Source: Tetrahymena thermophila SB210
Taxonomy: Eukaryota; Ciliophora; Oligohymenophorea; Hymenostomatida; Tetrahymenidae
Assembly (NCBI RefSeq): GCF_000189635.1
Contig: NW_002476334.1
Span: 310,001-374,000, forward strand
Reading direction: 5' to 3'
Length of the DNA stretch: 64,000 nucleotides
Part shown: positions 24,001 to 37,743 of the stretch, in pieces
Position numbering within the stretch: position 1 is the stretch's first letter
Layout of the letters: the number at the start of each line of letters is the position of its first letter
The notes under the pieces: generated by a model
The model's input: the letters and a program-made list of their open reading frames with translations, nothing else
Told to the model about the DNA's origin: nothing
Database searches by the model: none
Made by a program: the position numbers and the translations under genes

Positions 24001-27000
24001 ATGTTGTCATAAAGCAATAATGAATATGAAAAAGAAGCAGCAAACTAATATATTTTACAATTTCAAACTTGTAGTGAAGTTTGGATGGTAGCACGTGAAA
24101 TGATTGTTGATCCTCCATCTTAATAGTTATAGGCTCTAGGCGCATAAATATTATGCAATAAATTAAAAAATCATTATTCATAATTGAGTTCACAGTAGAA
24201 GTTGGAGCTTCGCAAATTTTTATTCAATGTCCTTTAGCAGTACTGTTCATTTGGGAATTAAGTTATTTCTAAAGTAGCTAAAAATTAAATAGTTCACAGT
24301 ATTGCTATCCTAGGCTTTACTGGAATTTTTTAAGATTGGTAAACTTTCGTAGAAGATATCTGCGCCTTTATGCGTTTAGGTAAGATTTTAATTATTTTAA
24401 CATATGAAATTTAAATTATAAAAAATGATTTATTTTGGTTTATTTAAGCTGAAATAGGAAATTAAAATACTCTAATAAATTATTTGAACAATGTTTTAAT
24501 ATCTTAAAGTCAAATAATTTTAAACAGCAAAAGATTATCTTAGTTTTTTTCAAAGTTTCATAAATTTTTTATCTAATTATTAATAGAAGGAAGTGATGAA
24601 TATTTTATATGCGGAATTGAAATCCTAGAAAATGTAGCTAATTAAGAAAATATGGAAAAGGTTGTTACAGATATGAAAGCTTTCCAAAGAATTAGATCAC
24701 TATTTTAGAGTTAGGCTTCCTAATTGTCAGGCATTTTCAATACACTTCTTGGACATTAAAATCAAAATGTTGGGTTAAAAACTTTAGATTGCATTGAAAG
24801 TTGGGCAGGAAGCTAATTCAAATATCAAATTTTTTTAGATGAACCTTTGGTTACAAATCTTATTATTTTACTTAATTCAATTGATGAAGAAGTGTTTGAA
24901 AGAGTAGCTAAAATTATGTTAGAAGGAATAAAGCACTCTAACAATGCTGACATACTAGAAACAGCCAACGTTAAGTAGTCACTGAATTTACTTAAAATAG
25001 AGGAAGTGAGATCTTTAAAAACTCTTATAGATGCCTTAGCAATTAGGTTAAATGATTTTTTAACTATGGATTAAGTTAATCCAGAAAGTAAATTTTGTAA
25101 ATATTATGTTGAAATTACAACAGAGATAGCATAAAAATTCTCAATTCTAATACTTGAAAACTCTGAGCACTCTATAAAATTATTGCAATTGATGGTTATT
25201 TGCACTTAACATCCAAACAGAAGCATTTCATACACAACTTTTGAGTTTTGGGTATCATTTTATCGCACACTTAAAACATATGTACCAAATATTTAGGATC
25301 CTTCATCTGATTGGTTGATCTAACCCTATCTAGAAGTTTTTAAAACTGTTCTTGAAAAATCGAAGCTTAAAAAGCTCTCAGCTACATTAGATGGAGACGC
25401 TAAGAAAAAATAAAAGAAGTTTTAACTTCTCAAAAAATATTCTTTATTCTAAGATGCAGATGATGGCAGTGAATTTGGAGCAGATTTTTCTTCTAGCCAA
25501 TATAAATTGGATGATTGTTGTCATAATGACAGTGGAGATGATGATTTCTCAGGTCACTAGCCTTTAAGCTTTGATCTTGACCAGATAGATTCAGCTTTTA
25601 CTAAAATAAGAGTTTAAAATTACAGAATTTATGCACGTGATATTTTTAATGTTGTTTATAATGTTCTCAGCTAATTTAGGGGATAATAAGGAATCAATTC
25701 GTTGCTTTAAATTCTTTACACTTTGATTAACAAAGAGTAGTTTTTAGCTCAAAATAATTTCACTGATGCAAACGAAGCAAACAAAAATTACTATATTTCA
25801 GTGGTAATTAGTCAATCACACACTTTTTAATACAATTCATATTAAAAATAAATAAAAAATATTTTTCTTTTATTTATTATCTAATCAAATTTAAATTAAT
25901 TAAAATCATCTTTCAAATAATTGTGAAAAATTTAAATAAAATAGATTTAAAGATTTCAATTTTCTTAGCTTAAAATTATTAAGAAAAATACTTACATATA
26001 TATAATTTGTTATATTTTTAAATAAATTATTATAGGAAGTTTGCTTATTTGTTGTGTAGACTATGGCTGAAAATATGTTCCCTGGTCCTTTGGAGGGTAA
26101 TGATGAGAATTACACTTACTTCTTTGATTTTATTGTCAATAATAATGAATTTCCTGCTCATTAAAGCACTGTAAGCATGGCTATGCAGTTGTTCTATAAC
26201 GCTTAGGTGGAACTAACCAAAAACCCTTAGCTTTTTGACTCAACAATTAAATTTATTTTAAGATATTTACTAGATGATAATTTAGGGCTTATGTCAGCCC
26301 AAACTTTTAGTGGTATCATTAAAGGAGTTGGCTAGAATAATTATATTGAAACATTCAGATTTGTTGCACAATTTTTTGTTTAGAATATAAATAAGATAGT
26401 AAGATAAGATGTAATGGATGAATTTATTTAAGGTGTATTTGGTTTTGCTCTGAGCCTCAAGACCGAGTAGCATTAATTAGAAGCTATTTAGAACCTTCTT
26501 TAACTCATTTAATAAATGTTAGACAACACTAAAAGCTCTATTGAAAATATCACAGAATAAAAGGAAAAAGAAAGTCTTCTTTTAAGGGCAATAGGAATTC
26601 TCTAGAGTCTCCTAAGCGGCTTTAGTACTGAAGCTATAGGCTTAGATGTTAAAAATAGCATAGCTACTTTCGTATAACAAAACTTTGAGTTTTTAACTCT
26701 AGCATTTGATGTACTCACTATGAAAACTAATGCAGCTCCTTTAATCAGCTAATTCACTAGCATCTTCAGATACGTGACAAAGATATTTAATGATCAAAAT
26801 AATAATTTAGTTTTCTACGACCAATATATTATTTTCCTCAACACCTCCATCAAAATTTCACAGAGAAACCCTATATTATTCTCTGAAACAATGAGCATTT
26901 TTAAATAGATTTTAGACCTTACTAAAAATTCTAGCTATCATCAAAATTTTTTATTATGGCTTGAACAATATTTCAATGAATACAACTAATTTTATATAAA

Positions 27001-27796
27001 ATTTATGACTCAAGCAGATCCTTAATAGCCTGCAGTATTGTATCCACAGATCCAATTATAGCACTAAGTTGCACCTGCAGATAAAAATAAAGACCCAGAT
27101 TTAATTACAAACTTTTATGACATATAGTTCAAGGTGATTACTTAATTTACTCAATATTATCTAAACCACAATAGTTTTAGAGCAGTTATAGAATTATCAT
27201 TTGATGTAATCAAAAGTATATCTCACTATGAAATGACTCGCTCGATAATAATATTTTATTATGAATTCATAAAACATTGTTCGCAATTCCCTTAAACACA
27301 AGAATACGTGCTTAAAATATTAGATACTACTATTGATATTTTAACAAATGTAAATAGCAATCTGATTCACAATATTTCAAATTTATTTATAAAGTTTGTT
27401 GATATCAACAAAGATCATTGCGAATAGCTGAGAGAATATATAATGAAGTGCTTCTAGTAAAAAGAAAAATATTCTTAATTTAATGATAATTAGAAGAAAA
27501 TTCTAGTTGATTGCATCATCAAATTCTCTCTCGAAAACAACAATCTTAATTAATTAAAGTCTCTTCTCAGTGATTTTTATCAAGTCTATAAAGGAATCTT
27601 TTCTGCCAAAGAAATGTTCATGAATTATGAGATGAAACTTAAAGGATTTAATCACAACAACCAAAATAATCAAGCTTCACAAAATGGCGCAATCAATCAC
27701 ATTTCACCTAACTTCTTAAATCAACTATCAAATACACTTTTATTAAGAAATTAACCCATCAAGAACGCAAGTGATCTTGATGACCTATTTAAGTGA
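24001..27796 (+). CDS. transportin-3 / importin-13-type karyopherin
   Basis: Exons 24001-24379, 24449-25803 and 26036-27796 give 1164 aa. The start ATG at 24001 opens MLSQSNNEYEKEAANQYILQ. The N terminus has VWMVAREMI, ALGAQILCNKLKNHY and LRKFLFNVLQQY, the paired-helix pattern of the importin-beta/exportin-1 N-domain (CRIME region). Further on, LLQLMVICTQHPNRS followed by FEFWVSFYR corresponds to the HEAT segment seen in TNPO3/IPO13. The rest is repeating amphipathic helices. Such proteins carry cargo (SR splicing factors, histone-fold proteins) through nuclear pores with Ran-GTP. An acidic, Ser/Asp-rich insertion (about residues 475-520, near 25450-25560) is extra. Introns are 69 and 232 bp. 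Slightly longer than the usual 920-960 residues. The exact family member is uncertain. Confidence 0.8.
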
Positions 27797-28641
27797 GTTT
27801 TAAGTTCATAAAATTAACAACATTTTAAAATAAATAAATTAATTATAAAATAAAAAATTTAGTTTATAATTGCAATAACTTAAATTATTCAAAATTATTA
27901 TAAAATTTGTAAGTATTTTTTAAATTTATCAATTAGTTAAATTCATTTATTTTCAGAATCTTTTAAATTTTTTAATTAAATAATTGAATTTATTTCCTAA
28001 AGATCTTAAAAAATAAATCTAAACAAATTAATTATTTTTATTTCTATATAAAATATAGAATTGTATTATTCTAATATTTTGAAAATTAATTATCCTTAAA
28101 TGCTATTATTGTATTTATGATATTAATCCAGCCAGTTCTTTAAATAGCGATGACGATTCTTTTATTTTGGATTTTCTTTTTCTTTTTTAAATTATTTATA
28201 AGAAACCATTAAGTAATTAATATAAAGTATTCTTTATTACATATTTTATAAATTATAAAATAATGATTGATTTTTGGATAATTATAATTTTTGATATGTA
28301 GAATTTTGTCAGAGAAAATAAATAAATAATTAGGAATTATATAATAATTTTTTCTAAAAATAAGTTAGAGAAAACGAAAGAAAAAAAAAATTTCAGTAAA
28401 ACTTACAGAAAAATATAGAAGGAAATTGCAAATTTACTAAAATATAACCAATAGTATTTAAATATGATATAAAATTGAATTCTCCTAATTATTTTTTTTG
28501 GATTAATTGCAAACCTTTCTTTCAATATATCAATAAAATATAAGTTGTTTAAATTATTTATTTTTTGATGTTTATTTAGATAATGAGCAAGTCATTTCGT
28601 TGATTACTCTTATTTATTTTTTGAGCGAATCAATATTTCAA
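27797..28641. other. intergenic, convergent 3' ends
   Basis: A 0.85-kb AT-rich spacer between the karyopherin and eIF3e genes, which converge. No coding or RNA signal seen. Confidence 0.6.
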
Positions 28642-30679
28642 TCAATTTTATGGAATGATTCTCTTCATATTATTAACAAGTAAAACTGTTCTTGGAACTA
28701 TTTCTCTGAGCTTATTATTAATCTAATTTAATATTAAATAAAGTTTTTATTTTATTTTTAATTCAGTTTTTTTGGGATAAAAAATATTACTGTTTCATCA
28801 AAGTTGTTCTATCTTTTAGTAATGTGAACTATACCATTTTCAGAATCAATCTTAGCATCAATATTTGATACTCTAATAAAGTTAACAATCCATGTTTCAG
28901 CATCGCTAGCTGAACAGTTTAAGAAAGAACTAACCATCCTATATAAATAAATTCATAAAAAATATCAAACATATGTTCAATAAAAAAATAAATTTTTACT
29001 TAATTTCTACAATATCAAAGACTTTGCAATATGATTTGAAGAAAAGATGTTAAGCAGCAGTGATAATTTGTTCTTTTTAGTTTGAAAGGAAATAATCCTT
29101 TGAAAGTTCATTTGAGAGCTACTTAAGAGTTTATTCAGCAGCATTGAATTAGAAATCGATTAAAGTCAACTTCAAGAATTCAATTAAGTTATCTTTATAA
29201 TCAAAAACTCCCTTTTAGAAGCTATTCAAAAACTAAGTGAGGTGGTATTAATTGCTTCTAGTCAATAAAAGAGCACAAGCATGATATCTAATAACTTCTG
29301 AGCAAACCTATTAAAAAAGTAAATAAACAATGAATAAGTTTATAATAAAAAATTAAGCATTTACCATCTAAATAGTAGCAACATACTATTCTCCAGTAAT
29401 TAATTCAATAAAGGCTTCAAAGTCCTAAATTATTTAAAAAAATAATAAATTAACTGTTTATTTTAAAAGCAATGAGAAATTTACTGATTCAGTAGACTTA
29501 GGTTAGAAATAAGCATAAATAGCATGATAAATTAAGTAGGCTCTATTGTAAATCTAAAAGTGGCCAGAAAATTCCTTTTATCAAATAAAATTATAAACAT
29601 CGCTAAATACTAAAATTTATTTTTTTTTACTTCCTTTTCGAGTTCTTTTCTAATGGCTCTAATTGTTTCCTTGGCTTCATCAAACTTTTAAACATAAAGT
29701 TCACAACCCTATTAATTACAAATAAATTAAATAAGTATATGTGAAACTAAAACTAATTTTGGGTTGAGCGAGCAAGAAATGATTATTGATTTTTAAATAA
29801 ATTGAATTTATTGGCTACTACTGATTTTATCTTAAATTTGCTATAATATAAACTTAGCTTTATACTTGGTTAAAGATATTTATTTTTAAACAAATTTAAT
29901 TTATCTATCAATCAATAAGTAATCTAGACCTATTAAATAATGACTAATAAAATGAATCTTAAGTAGTAATTACAATTTTTCCCCATAAAATATTTAGGAT
30001 GCTTTGATCATCTTGATGGTTTTAGAGGAGACTGTAAATGCAGTTGATGATTTTCAAAGAGACATCGTAATTACCAACATCGTATAAGATGAAACTATAT
30101 TATGCCAATTTTCTTAACAAACCAAATTTCTATTATGAATTAAATAAATATTAATTATTAAAAAGGATGAAATGCAATAATAAATAATGAATTTTATTTA
30201 AAAGAAAAACTAAATTTAAATAATATAATAAAATGCTTTATTACAATATCACCACATAACTTTGTAATTGTAGAAGCTTTAAATCTATCCTTTTCGATTT
30301 CATTGTAAAATTTCATAATATCTTCGAAAAATTATTTTGCCTTATCACCTAATGCTTATTCAGCAGTTTCTAATCTGCAAGCTTCAATTTCTAAAATTAT
30401 TTTAATTAAATTAATTTATAATAATTTAACTTTAGCTTTTTTAAGCTAAAAAAATAAAGTCAAATTACGTTTCTTCAAATCAGGCAATTAGTGATTTTTA
30501 AGTTTGAGTACTTCAGCATTTAACTAATCGTATAATCTGGTTTTCAAAAGGGCAGCAATCTTTTCCTTTAAGATCCATTGCTCATCAAAAGTATTTTATT
30601 TAATATAGTAATCGCAAATTTTGACTACGAGGTGAGGTTCTAAAAACTTAACCTATTAGTAAAATAATTCTCCGTTCAT
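28642..30679 (-). CDS. EIF3E: eukaryotic translation initiation factor 3 subunit e (INT6)
   Basis: Nine exons (30679-30469, 30390-30245, 30129-29974, 29708-29631, 29574-29485, 29424-29365, 29307-29000, 28938-28791, 28722-28642) add to 1278 nt, 425 aa; human eIF3e is 445 aa. The N terminus has FLEPHLVVKICDYY and ILKEKIAALLKTRLYD. The middle contains ILYDVGNYDVSLKIINCIY and ILNILWGKI, matching the eIF3e LSSLWGKLA region. The PCI domain ends AETWIVNFIRVSNIDAKID, the clearest signature, and the C terminus reads LREIVPRTVLLVNNMKRII. eIF3e is a core PCI subunit of the eIF3 complex that binds the 40S ribosome in initiation. All eight introns are GT-AG and 56-265 bp. It is the most intron-dense gene in the window, and exon phases agree throughout. 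Confidence 0.95.
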
Positions 30680-31366
30680 TTTATATTTTTTAACTTTCTA
30701 ATTCTTTAAAATATCCTAAATTGTGATATATTGATTAATTTTTGCTTTTATTTATTTATGGATTTTTGTTTTTTAATTGTATCCTTTTTAATTAATTTTC
30801 TCTTTGCTTTCTTAAATTAACAATAAAATCTATGTTTTAGTCTATTTTAGGTAGGTATGTATGTATGTATATAACACTATTAGATGCATCATTGTTTTAT
30901 AATTTAATTTTCATAATAGATTTTTTTTTAATTAAAATTCAATTTATAAAAAAATTTATTTTTTAATTATGTAAAATAATTTCTAAAAAATGAAAGATTT
31001 CTGATTTTAAAAATTATTTATTGCTTTTATAAATTAAAAATATGCTGTTTTACAATTAAATCATAAAATAAAATTTACTTAAAAAAAATAAAAAATTCAA
31101 AAATAATTATTTTATTTTCTTTTTTTATTTTCACTTATCAAAGATATTTTTAACTTATTATTTTATTAAATTAAATATGTATTAATTTTTTCACAAAAAC
31201 TCTATCTAAAATCTAGAAATAAAAATTTATTAATACTGTCATAAAAGTTAATAAAACATATATTAAAGTCAGCGAAATTACATAAAAAATTATTGCTTTA
31301 ACCAATTTTTTTAAGATTGAAAAATAAATAATATTGTCTAAATTCTTAATTAAAAAATTAATTCAT
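30680..31366. other. intergenic (eIF3e promoter side)
   Basis: A 0.7-kb AT-rich spacer upstream of eIF3e and downstream of the propeller gene. A GTAT repeat lies at about 30853-30870. Nothing else seen. Confidence 0.6.
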
Positions 31367-34300
31367 TCATTATTCTTATTCCTCGATTTAAATTAAAACA
31401 TTTTACTAATCTAATACTTTTTCATCTGAATTTTAACCTCTCAAAGATTTAGTCTATTCATCTTTTGTTATAGGTAAAAAGAAATTGGTATTATCTCCCT
31501 GATTATTCTGATTTTAATTAGAATTGCTTTCTTTACTTTGCTTGCCATTATTTGTATTGTTATTATTATCTTGTGAAATAACTTGATTCTCTTATTTGCT
31601 TTAAAGATTAGTTTACTCTAAATCCATTAATTTTTTTTATTTTGTCTTTTAAGATTTAAGCATTTCCATTTGCTTTTGTTTTTTGATCATTACGTTTAGT
31701 GTCTCTACTCCTTCGTTATCATCAAACGATAAATGATCTTACATTTCCTATTTTATATGAGGTTAGAGTAGTTAAGTTTATTATTTATCTCCATCAATTA
31801 TTAAGAGTTTATAATTCATAAGGATAAATTAGCTGATATCTTCTAACCTAATTTAGTAATTCCTCATGTCTTTCTTTTCAGGAGTTCCTTTTAAGTATAT
31901 ACTTCCATTTTACCACTCACAAGTCAACCAATTAGGTAGCTTTCTATTTAGCTGTAATTCTATGTCGTCGTAATCCATACTAATAAACTCTTTTACCTTT
32001 CTAACAAAACCTTAAGAAATAGTTTTTTTCATAGCTTTAATAATATTTATTGTAGAGGGGTCTACATGTACACTGCAACCTCTTGTAGACTATATTAATG
32101 CCTCAAAAAATCCTAGCTATCTAACAATACCTTTTAAAGAAATAATATGATTTTCAAAAATAAATAACTAGATAAAATTATTTTTTAATAAATTTAAAAT
32201 AATGGTAATTTGCTTTACCTAATGAGTAATTTTTTAAGTTTTCAACTAGTAAATGATCGTTGCAACCAGGTATTTTTAAGCTTAATTAACTAGAGAAATC
32301 TTCTTCAATAAAACTCTATTAATCTATTTCGTACATTTTATTATCAAATTCTGATTGGTTATTATATTGTGTCTAATTGTAAATTTTAGTGATTTTAGAA
32401 AAGTTAACTGAAACTTCAGGTAATCTAACTTCGTTTTCTTTGTTGTAGATATCTTCTTCATTAATGTTAATTTTAACAAACTCTAAATACCAGTCAAGTG
32501 AAGAGAAGTATTAATATCTTTCTGATTTATATTTTCTTCTTAAAATTGATTTCTTTTTTAAAGTTTTGAAAACTTCAAAGGTTTTTTTATCAAACTCTGT
32601 CATATACTTGTAATTAAGTAAAGCCGATAATATTTTCTAACTTATGTGAGATTTACTTTTAAACCACTTTTTAGGTACTATTCTATCTTCTGATTTTATT
32701 GTGTTTGTAAATTCTAGCATTAATTCTATTGCTTTTTCCATATTAATTATATTGTAACTTTAAGATTATCCTTATGCCGACTCATCTGTAAAATGATTCA
32801 ACTGCTTTTCTTCAACAAAGTACTCTAAAGGGTGTTTGTACCTCTTAATGCAGAACCTTTTAAAAAATATATTTATTGATGGCATCATAAAAAAAAAATT
32901 AATTACAGGGTTTTCTTAGGTTTAAGTAGCTCTTATTTTTTCCTTGCTTCAATGTATTTTAAGAATATCGAGATAAATTCTGCACATCTGTCTATGTAAG
33001 GAATAACTACAGGTATTTATTTTCTGTATTCTTCACCTATCTTTACTATTTCTGTTGAGTATCTTATCTAGAAGTAAATAAATAAATGGTTTAATCAATA
33101 ATAATAATAATTAATTTAATATAATATTGTATTTTTTAAATTAATAATTTTACCCTCCTTTTACATAGAATCATGTGTATTAGTCCTCTCATTTTCCAAA
33201 CAACAAAAAGACCAGATAAACCAGAGACTGCAGCTATAAAACGATTAAATACAATTTCAAAAGGAATACCATATATTTTGATAATAAATATATCATCTGT
33301 AGAGTAATACCCGTCATTAACTTTAACCTTAATATAAGCTTTACTTCCTAGTTTTGAATAACCAGCAAAACCAGTAAATTTTAAGGTGCTATTGTCAAAA
33401 TGAATCCAACTACTGCTGTCTTTATTTGTTAATAGAATTTCATCATTTCCTGAAAGTAGATAAGCTTCGTAAACTAGGGATTCTGTATCATTAAATGTTT
33501 ATTGATTTAAAGTAAAGATGAAATCTGTTTCTATGTAAATAACTCCACTGCTAAAGCTTTTATATTAAATTTGCAAAATAAATTAAAAATTAGTTGATTA
33601 GTTAACTGATCATTTTTAAAATATTACGATTATTCAAATTGAACTTAAATAGGATTTATAATCTAAGGCTAAGTATTGTAAACTAAAAATTTAACATCTC
33701 TAAACTGGTATTCATTTTAAATTGGTGCATTTATACTATCTTCTATTAGAATCGTTAGTTTAGAAGCTTAAAGTTAAGCGTTCACTATATTTATCCCATT
33801 AAGGAGGGGACTGCTAAAAACTAATTATGATAATGCATTGCTTACTTGCGTAGGATCTCCATTCAATGATATTCTTTGTTAATCAGAGCTAATATCAGTT
33901 TATATTTAATCATATTTTTTATTAACGAATTAGCCAACTGTTTTATCTAAATTTGTTATTGTTATTCTAACTGTATTCGATAAAGTAGATAATATTAAAG
34001 AATTAGTATTATCTTAATTTTAGTTATTAAATGTAATAGAGTTCATAACATTCAGCCTAATTGGAATATAAACTATTTTACTATTAAAAATAGACTCTAT
34101 TTAGTATTTAACATCACTTATTGACTTGCCATTTTCCACATATCTTTCAGCTGAAACCGAAGTCCATAGTCGAAGTGAAGGAATCATATCTGTAGGATAA
34201 TTTTTGCTATCTAGAAATCCTCTCTGTTAAGCATCTGAGAGAATACCTAAGGCATTTTTAGTAAAACCAGCATCAGAGAAAGTCTTCTCACTTATTTAGA

Positions 34301-37160
34301 AAAGGAACTAAATTATAAATAATTTTATAAATACAATTATTATCTTATAACTTAAAACTTTACTTAAGCTACCATCACCATGACTCCCATGTTATCTTTA
34401 TTTAAGGTCAAATTAATTTCATTTACAATTGGATTGAAAGATATGTAATTAGGTATAGATTGTATAATTAAATTTTGTATCAAGTAAAGATTTGAACTAA
34501 GTTGATATACTTAGTCCATTTAAAGATTAATAGGACTCAACTTTAATTTTAAATTTTCTCCTACCAACAAACTGGTTTAATAGGATTACTTAATTTGTGT
34601 ATTAACATCCATAATTTCGTAGAATAAATCAAAAGGCCTTTTCATGTTATAAATTCTAAGTCCTCTAGTAGTTGGCATGACAATAAAATATCCTTAATCT
34701 GTTTTTCTTAAAACAAAAGACTACATTACTTCATTTTATGGACTCATTGTTTGAACTAGAGTTGGATTATACTTTTTTTATAAGGGGTATTTAATTAAAC
34801 TGTTTAATTTTTTTGTCATTAAATAAATATCTTATTGATAATTTTATTTCTAAAAACAAATTTTTAATAACAAAGGTGTAAATAAGTAACTAACTAACTA
34901 ATTAAAGAAATAAAGTACTTACTTTATTAAATACGTCAATAAGAGAAATTAATTTGTTTCCAGTAGACCCAACTAAGATATATCTTTAATCTATTAAACT
35001 CTAAACCATGATAGCTTACCCATCAAGTAGCACTCTTGATAAAATAGTAGGAGTATTAATCAGATTATTTTATTAATCAAATTAAATTGAAATGATAGAA
35101 AATCCATTTAAAAAGTCTGCAACATAAATATATCTATTTAAAAAATAATTATTTAATAAAAGTAAAAAAAATAAAATATTACTTCATATCCTGAGAAAAC
35201 TCAAAATCTTCCCCTCCTGCAGTTCTTATTTTATAAATAGGATCTTGAGAACCTTTTTTTAAATCATAAACTAAAATTCCATATCTTCTAGCACCTGCAA
35301 ATAGGTATTTATCCTGCACTGAGAGGACTTTAACTATTCTTGAACTTTAAAAGTCGTCTTTTAATGGAAAATTTTTTATATCACTACCAAATGAGTTACT
35401 ATTTATGCTATATGTCAAAATTGATGAGCCAAAATTTCCCAAAGCACAAAAAATTGTAATTTATTTTTCAACCGTGTATAAAAATATATCATTTACTTCA
35501 AAATTTGTTTAAGTCATAGAATTTTTTAATTACAAAGTAACTGATTCTGGGTTACTTACATAAATAATATCATAAATTAACATTCCTGCTTTATTTCTAC
35601 CTAAAAAGAGCAAATTATTTACCTCATCAACCTTTAAATTTTAAATAAGTAAATAAGTTTCTAATAAATAACTAATTTGGCGAAAAAAAATTACTGCAAT
35701 TCCATCTATTGTATTTGTAATACCTGGATCAGAACCTATTATTTCTTTACTCATGTCGCATTTAGTAGATGATTAAGGTTATTCTTAAGTAGGAGTAAAC
35801 TTTAAAGATTGTGAATTATTTACAAAAGAATTAAAATCTGTGATATCTATTATATATAAATGAGCATATGGAACAATCAAAAAGTGGTTTTTATATAAAT
35901 ATGAATCCCATGCCACATTCAAATATGAGTTATCTATTGCGTATCTAATTTACTAATGAGTATTCTATAAATTTGGCATTAAATCTATATTTTGAAGGAG
36001 TGGAGAAGTTCTTTAATTAATGTGTACAACATTATTTTTAGTTGAAAAAAGCTCAGTTTCATTAATATCTGTGTAAATGGTTGTAGTATCGCCAACTAAG
36101 ATAATTTCTTAAATCAATTAAAGATTAAATGTTGGTTAATATATCATGTTATATATTTAAACCCCTTTGCCATAAGATGATAAGTACATGTGGTTTCCTA
36201 TTATAAAAATGGAGTAATAGAAATTATTGTTTTGTATAATCTATGATATAGGTTTCTAGATATTTGGATTGGTACCTATACCTAGTTAGGAAATATCAAA
36301 CATATCTACTCCATAAATTGTTAAAGCAGCAAAGGCATATAATCCTTAACTATCTACAGCCATATCAAAAGTTTCACTCTTGCTTATAGAGTACTATTAT
36401 ACTATAGCCTACGATTGTATGTCTATTGCCACTAAACCCTATTGTCCTAAAGTTAAGTAGGCGTACTTTTAAATATAAGATATAATTAATTATTGTTATA
36501 TAAAAATTTTAATTTATTCAAGCGTTTTTACCCACAAAAATAAGAAATTTCTGATATTAATTTTGGGGAGTTTTTAAGCAATAGAAAATAAAATAATATA
36601 AAATAACTTACTGGCTTTCCTCTGATTGTGTATACTCTTATATTGCGAATAAAAGTACCTATAGGAATCGGTTAATTAATTGCATAATTCTCATTTTTCT
36701 TAAGAAAGTATAATTATGTTTGTGTTGCAAATAATATCGTATCTTAATATACATTTATTGTGTTTGCATATAATGACTAAATTTACACCTAAATGCTTGG
36801 TATAGTTTATTTGTTTGATATATTATAAATTACTAATCCACCTAATTCATAAGCTACAATCAGCGCTTAATCGTTTTAGAAAAGACATACTCTCCTTGCT
36901 CTATCAGTGTCACCTTAGAGATCAAAATTATACATTAGTTTTATATTTTGCAAGTCACTGATGTCATATGTATAGACACCGTAGGCCCCGGAAGCAACAT
37001 ACATATAATTTTTATCTAAAGTTGTAGCAACAGAAACAGCTAAATCAGGTACAGTGACTTGATAAGAAGTTGGATCAAATGTAAAGGTGTTATCATCTCC
37101 TACTACATTATAAATGTAAGTTATTACAAATTATATAATGTATATAAATTTCCTTCTCAT
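31367..37160 (-). CDS. large membrane protein: LVIVD-like beta-propeller, cadherin-like domain, TM, cytoplasmic tail
   Basis: Ten exons (37160-36612, 36465-35695, 35631-35183, 35133-34923, 34849-34364, 34307-33628, 33556-33154, 33067-32907, 32856-32219, 32130-31367) give 1703 aa with all phases in register. MRRKFIYIIQFVITYIYNVVG is a signal peptide. Up to about residue 670 the sequence cycles through blocks such as YMYVASGAYGVYTYDISD, LIVAYELGGLVIYNIS and YLFAGARRYGILVYDL, the LVIVD-type propeller pattern. A dystroglycan/cadherin-like or Ig-like module follows (SSWIHFDNSTLKFTGFAG ... KVKVNDGYYSTDDIFIIKI), then a membrane helix near residues 1153-1175 and a basic stop (CKRR). The roughly 520-residue tail contains NWLTCEWQNGSIYLKGTP, resembling another such module. 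Probably a cell-surface or vesicle receptor/adhesion protein; ligand unknown. Confidence 0.8.
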
Positions 37161-37743
37161 ATGACCTCTAGTAAAACCTATTTTTAAGTTATTTCCCTTT
37201 ACTATATTTTGTAAAACACACCTATTGCTTGTTTTATTTAAATCTTTTTGTATGTGATATAAATTTTCTTTTCAATATTTTTTTTAAAAGTTTTTAATTT
37301 CAATCAAAATTGATATATCTAACTATTAAAATTTTTATTACTTCAAATTAATTCATCAAAGAAGTCATGCAAGGAGTTTTATACGATAAATTTTAAACTT
37401 AATTGATCTCATAGATATTGTGAATAAATGTGTAAATAAAAGTAAAAACTTTGAAATTATTTGTTTATTTTGACCACTTTTGTAAAAAAATATTGATTGT
37501 CCTCAAACATATTTATACAATTTAAAAAAACAGATCGGTAAAATTAATATTAATGAATGAATTTTATGTAGACAAATAAAAAACTTTCAATTTCATATAA
37601 AAGTTTTTAATTAGAATACATAGACTTTAGGTTTATTAATTATTTTAATCTATTTATATTATTTATATATTTATTTTTTTATTAATAGTAAAAATTTATT
37701 AATTCATTGATTTTATGCTTTATAAAAGATTATAAATAAAAGA
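37161..37743. other. intergenic (propeller gene promoter side)
   Basis: A 0.6-kb AT-rich spacer between two minus-strand genes. No gene or RNA seen. Confidence 0.6.
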
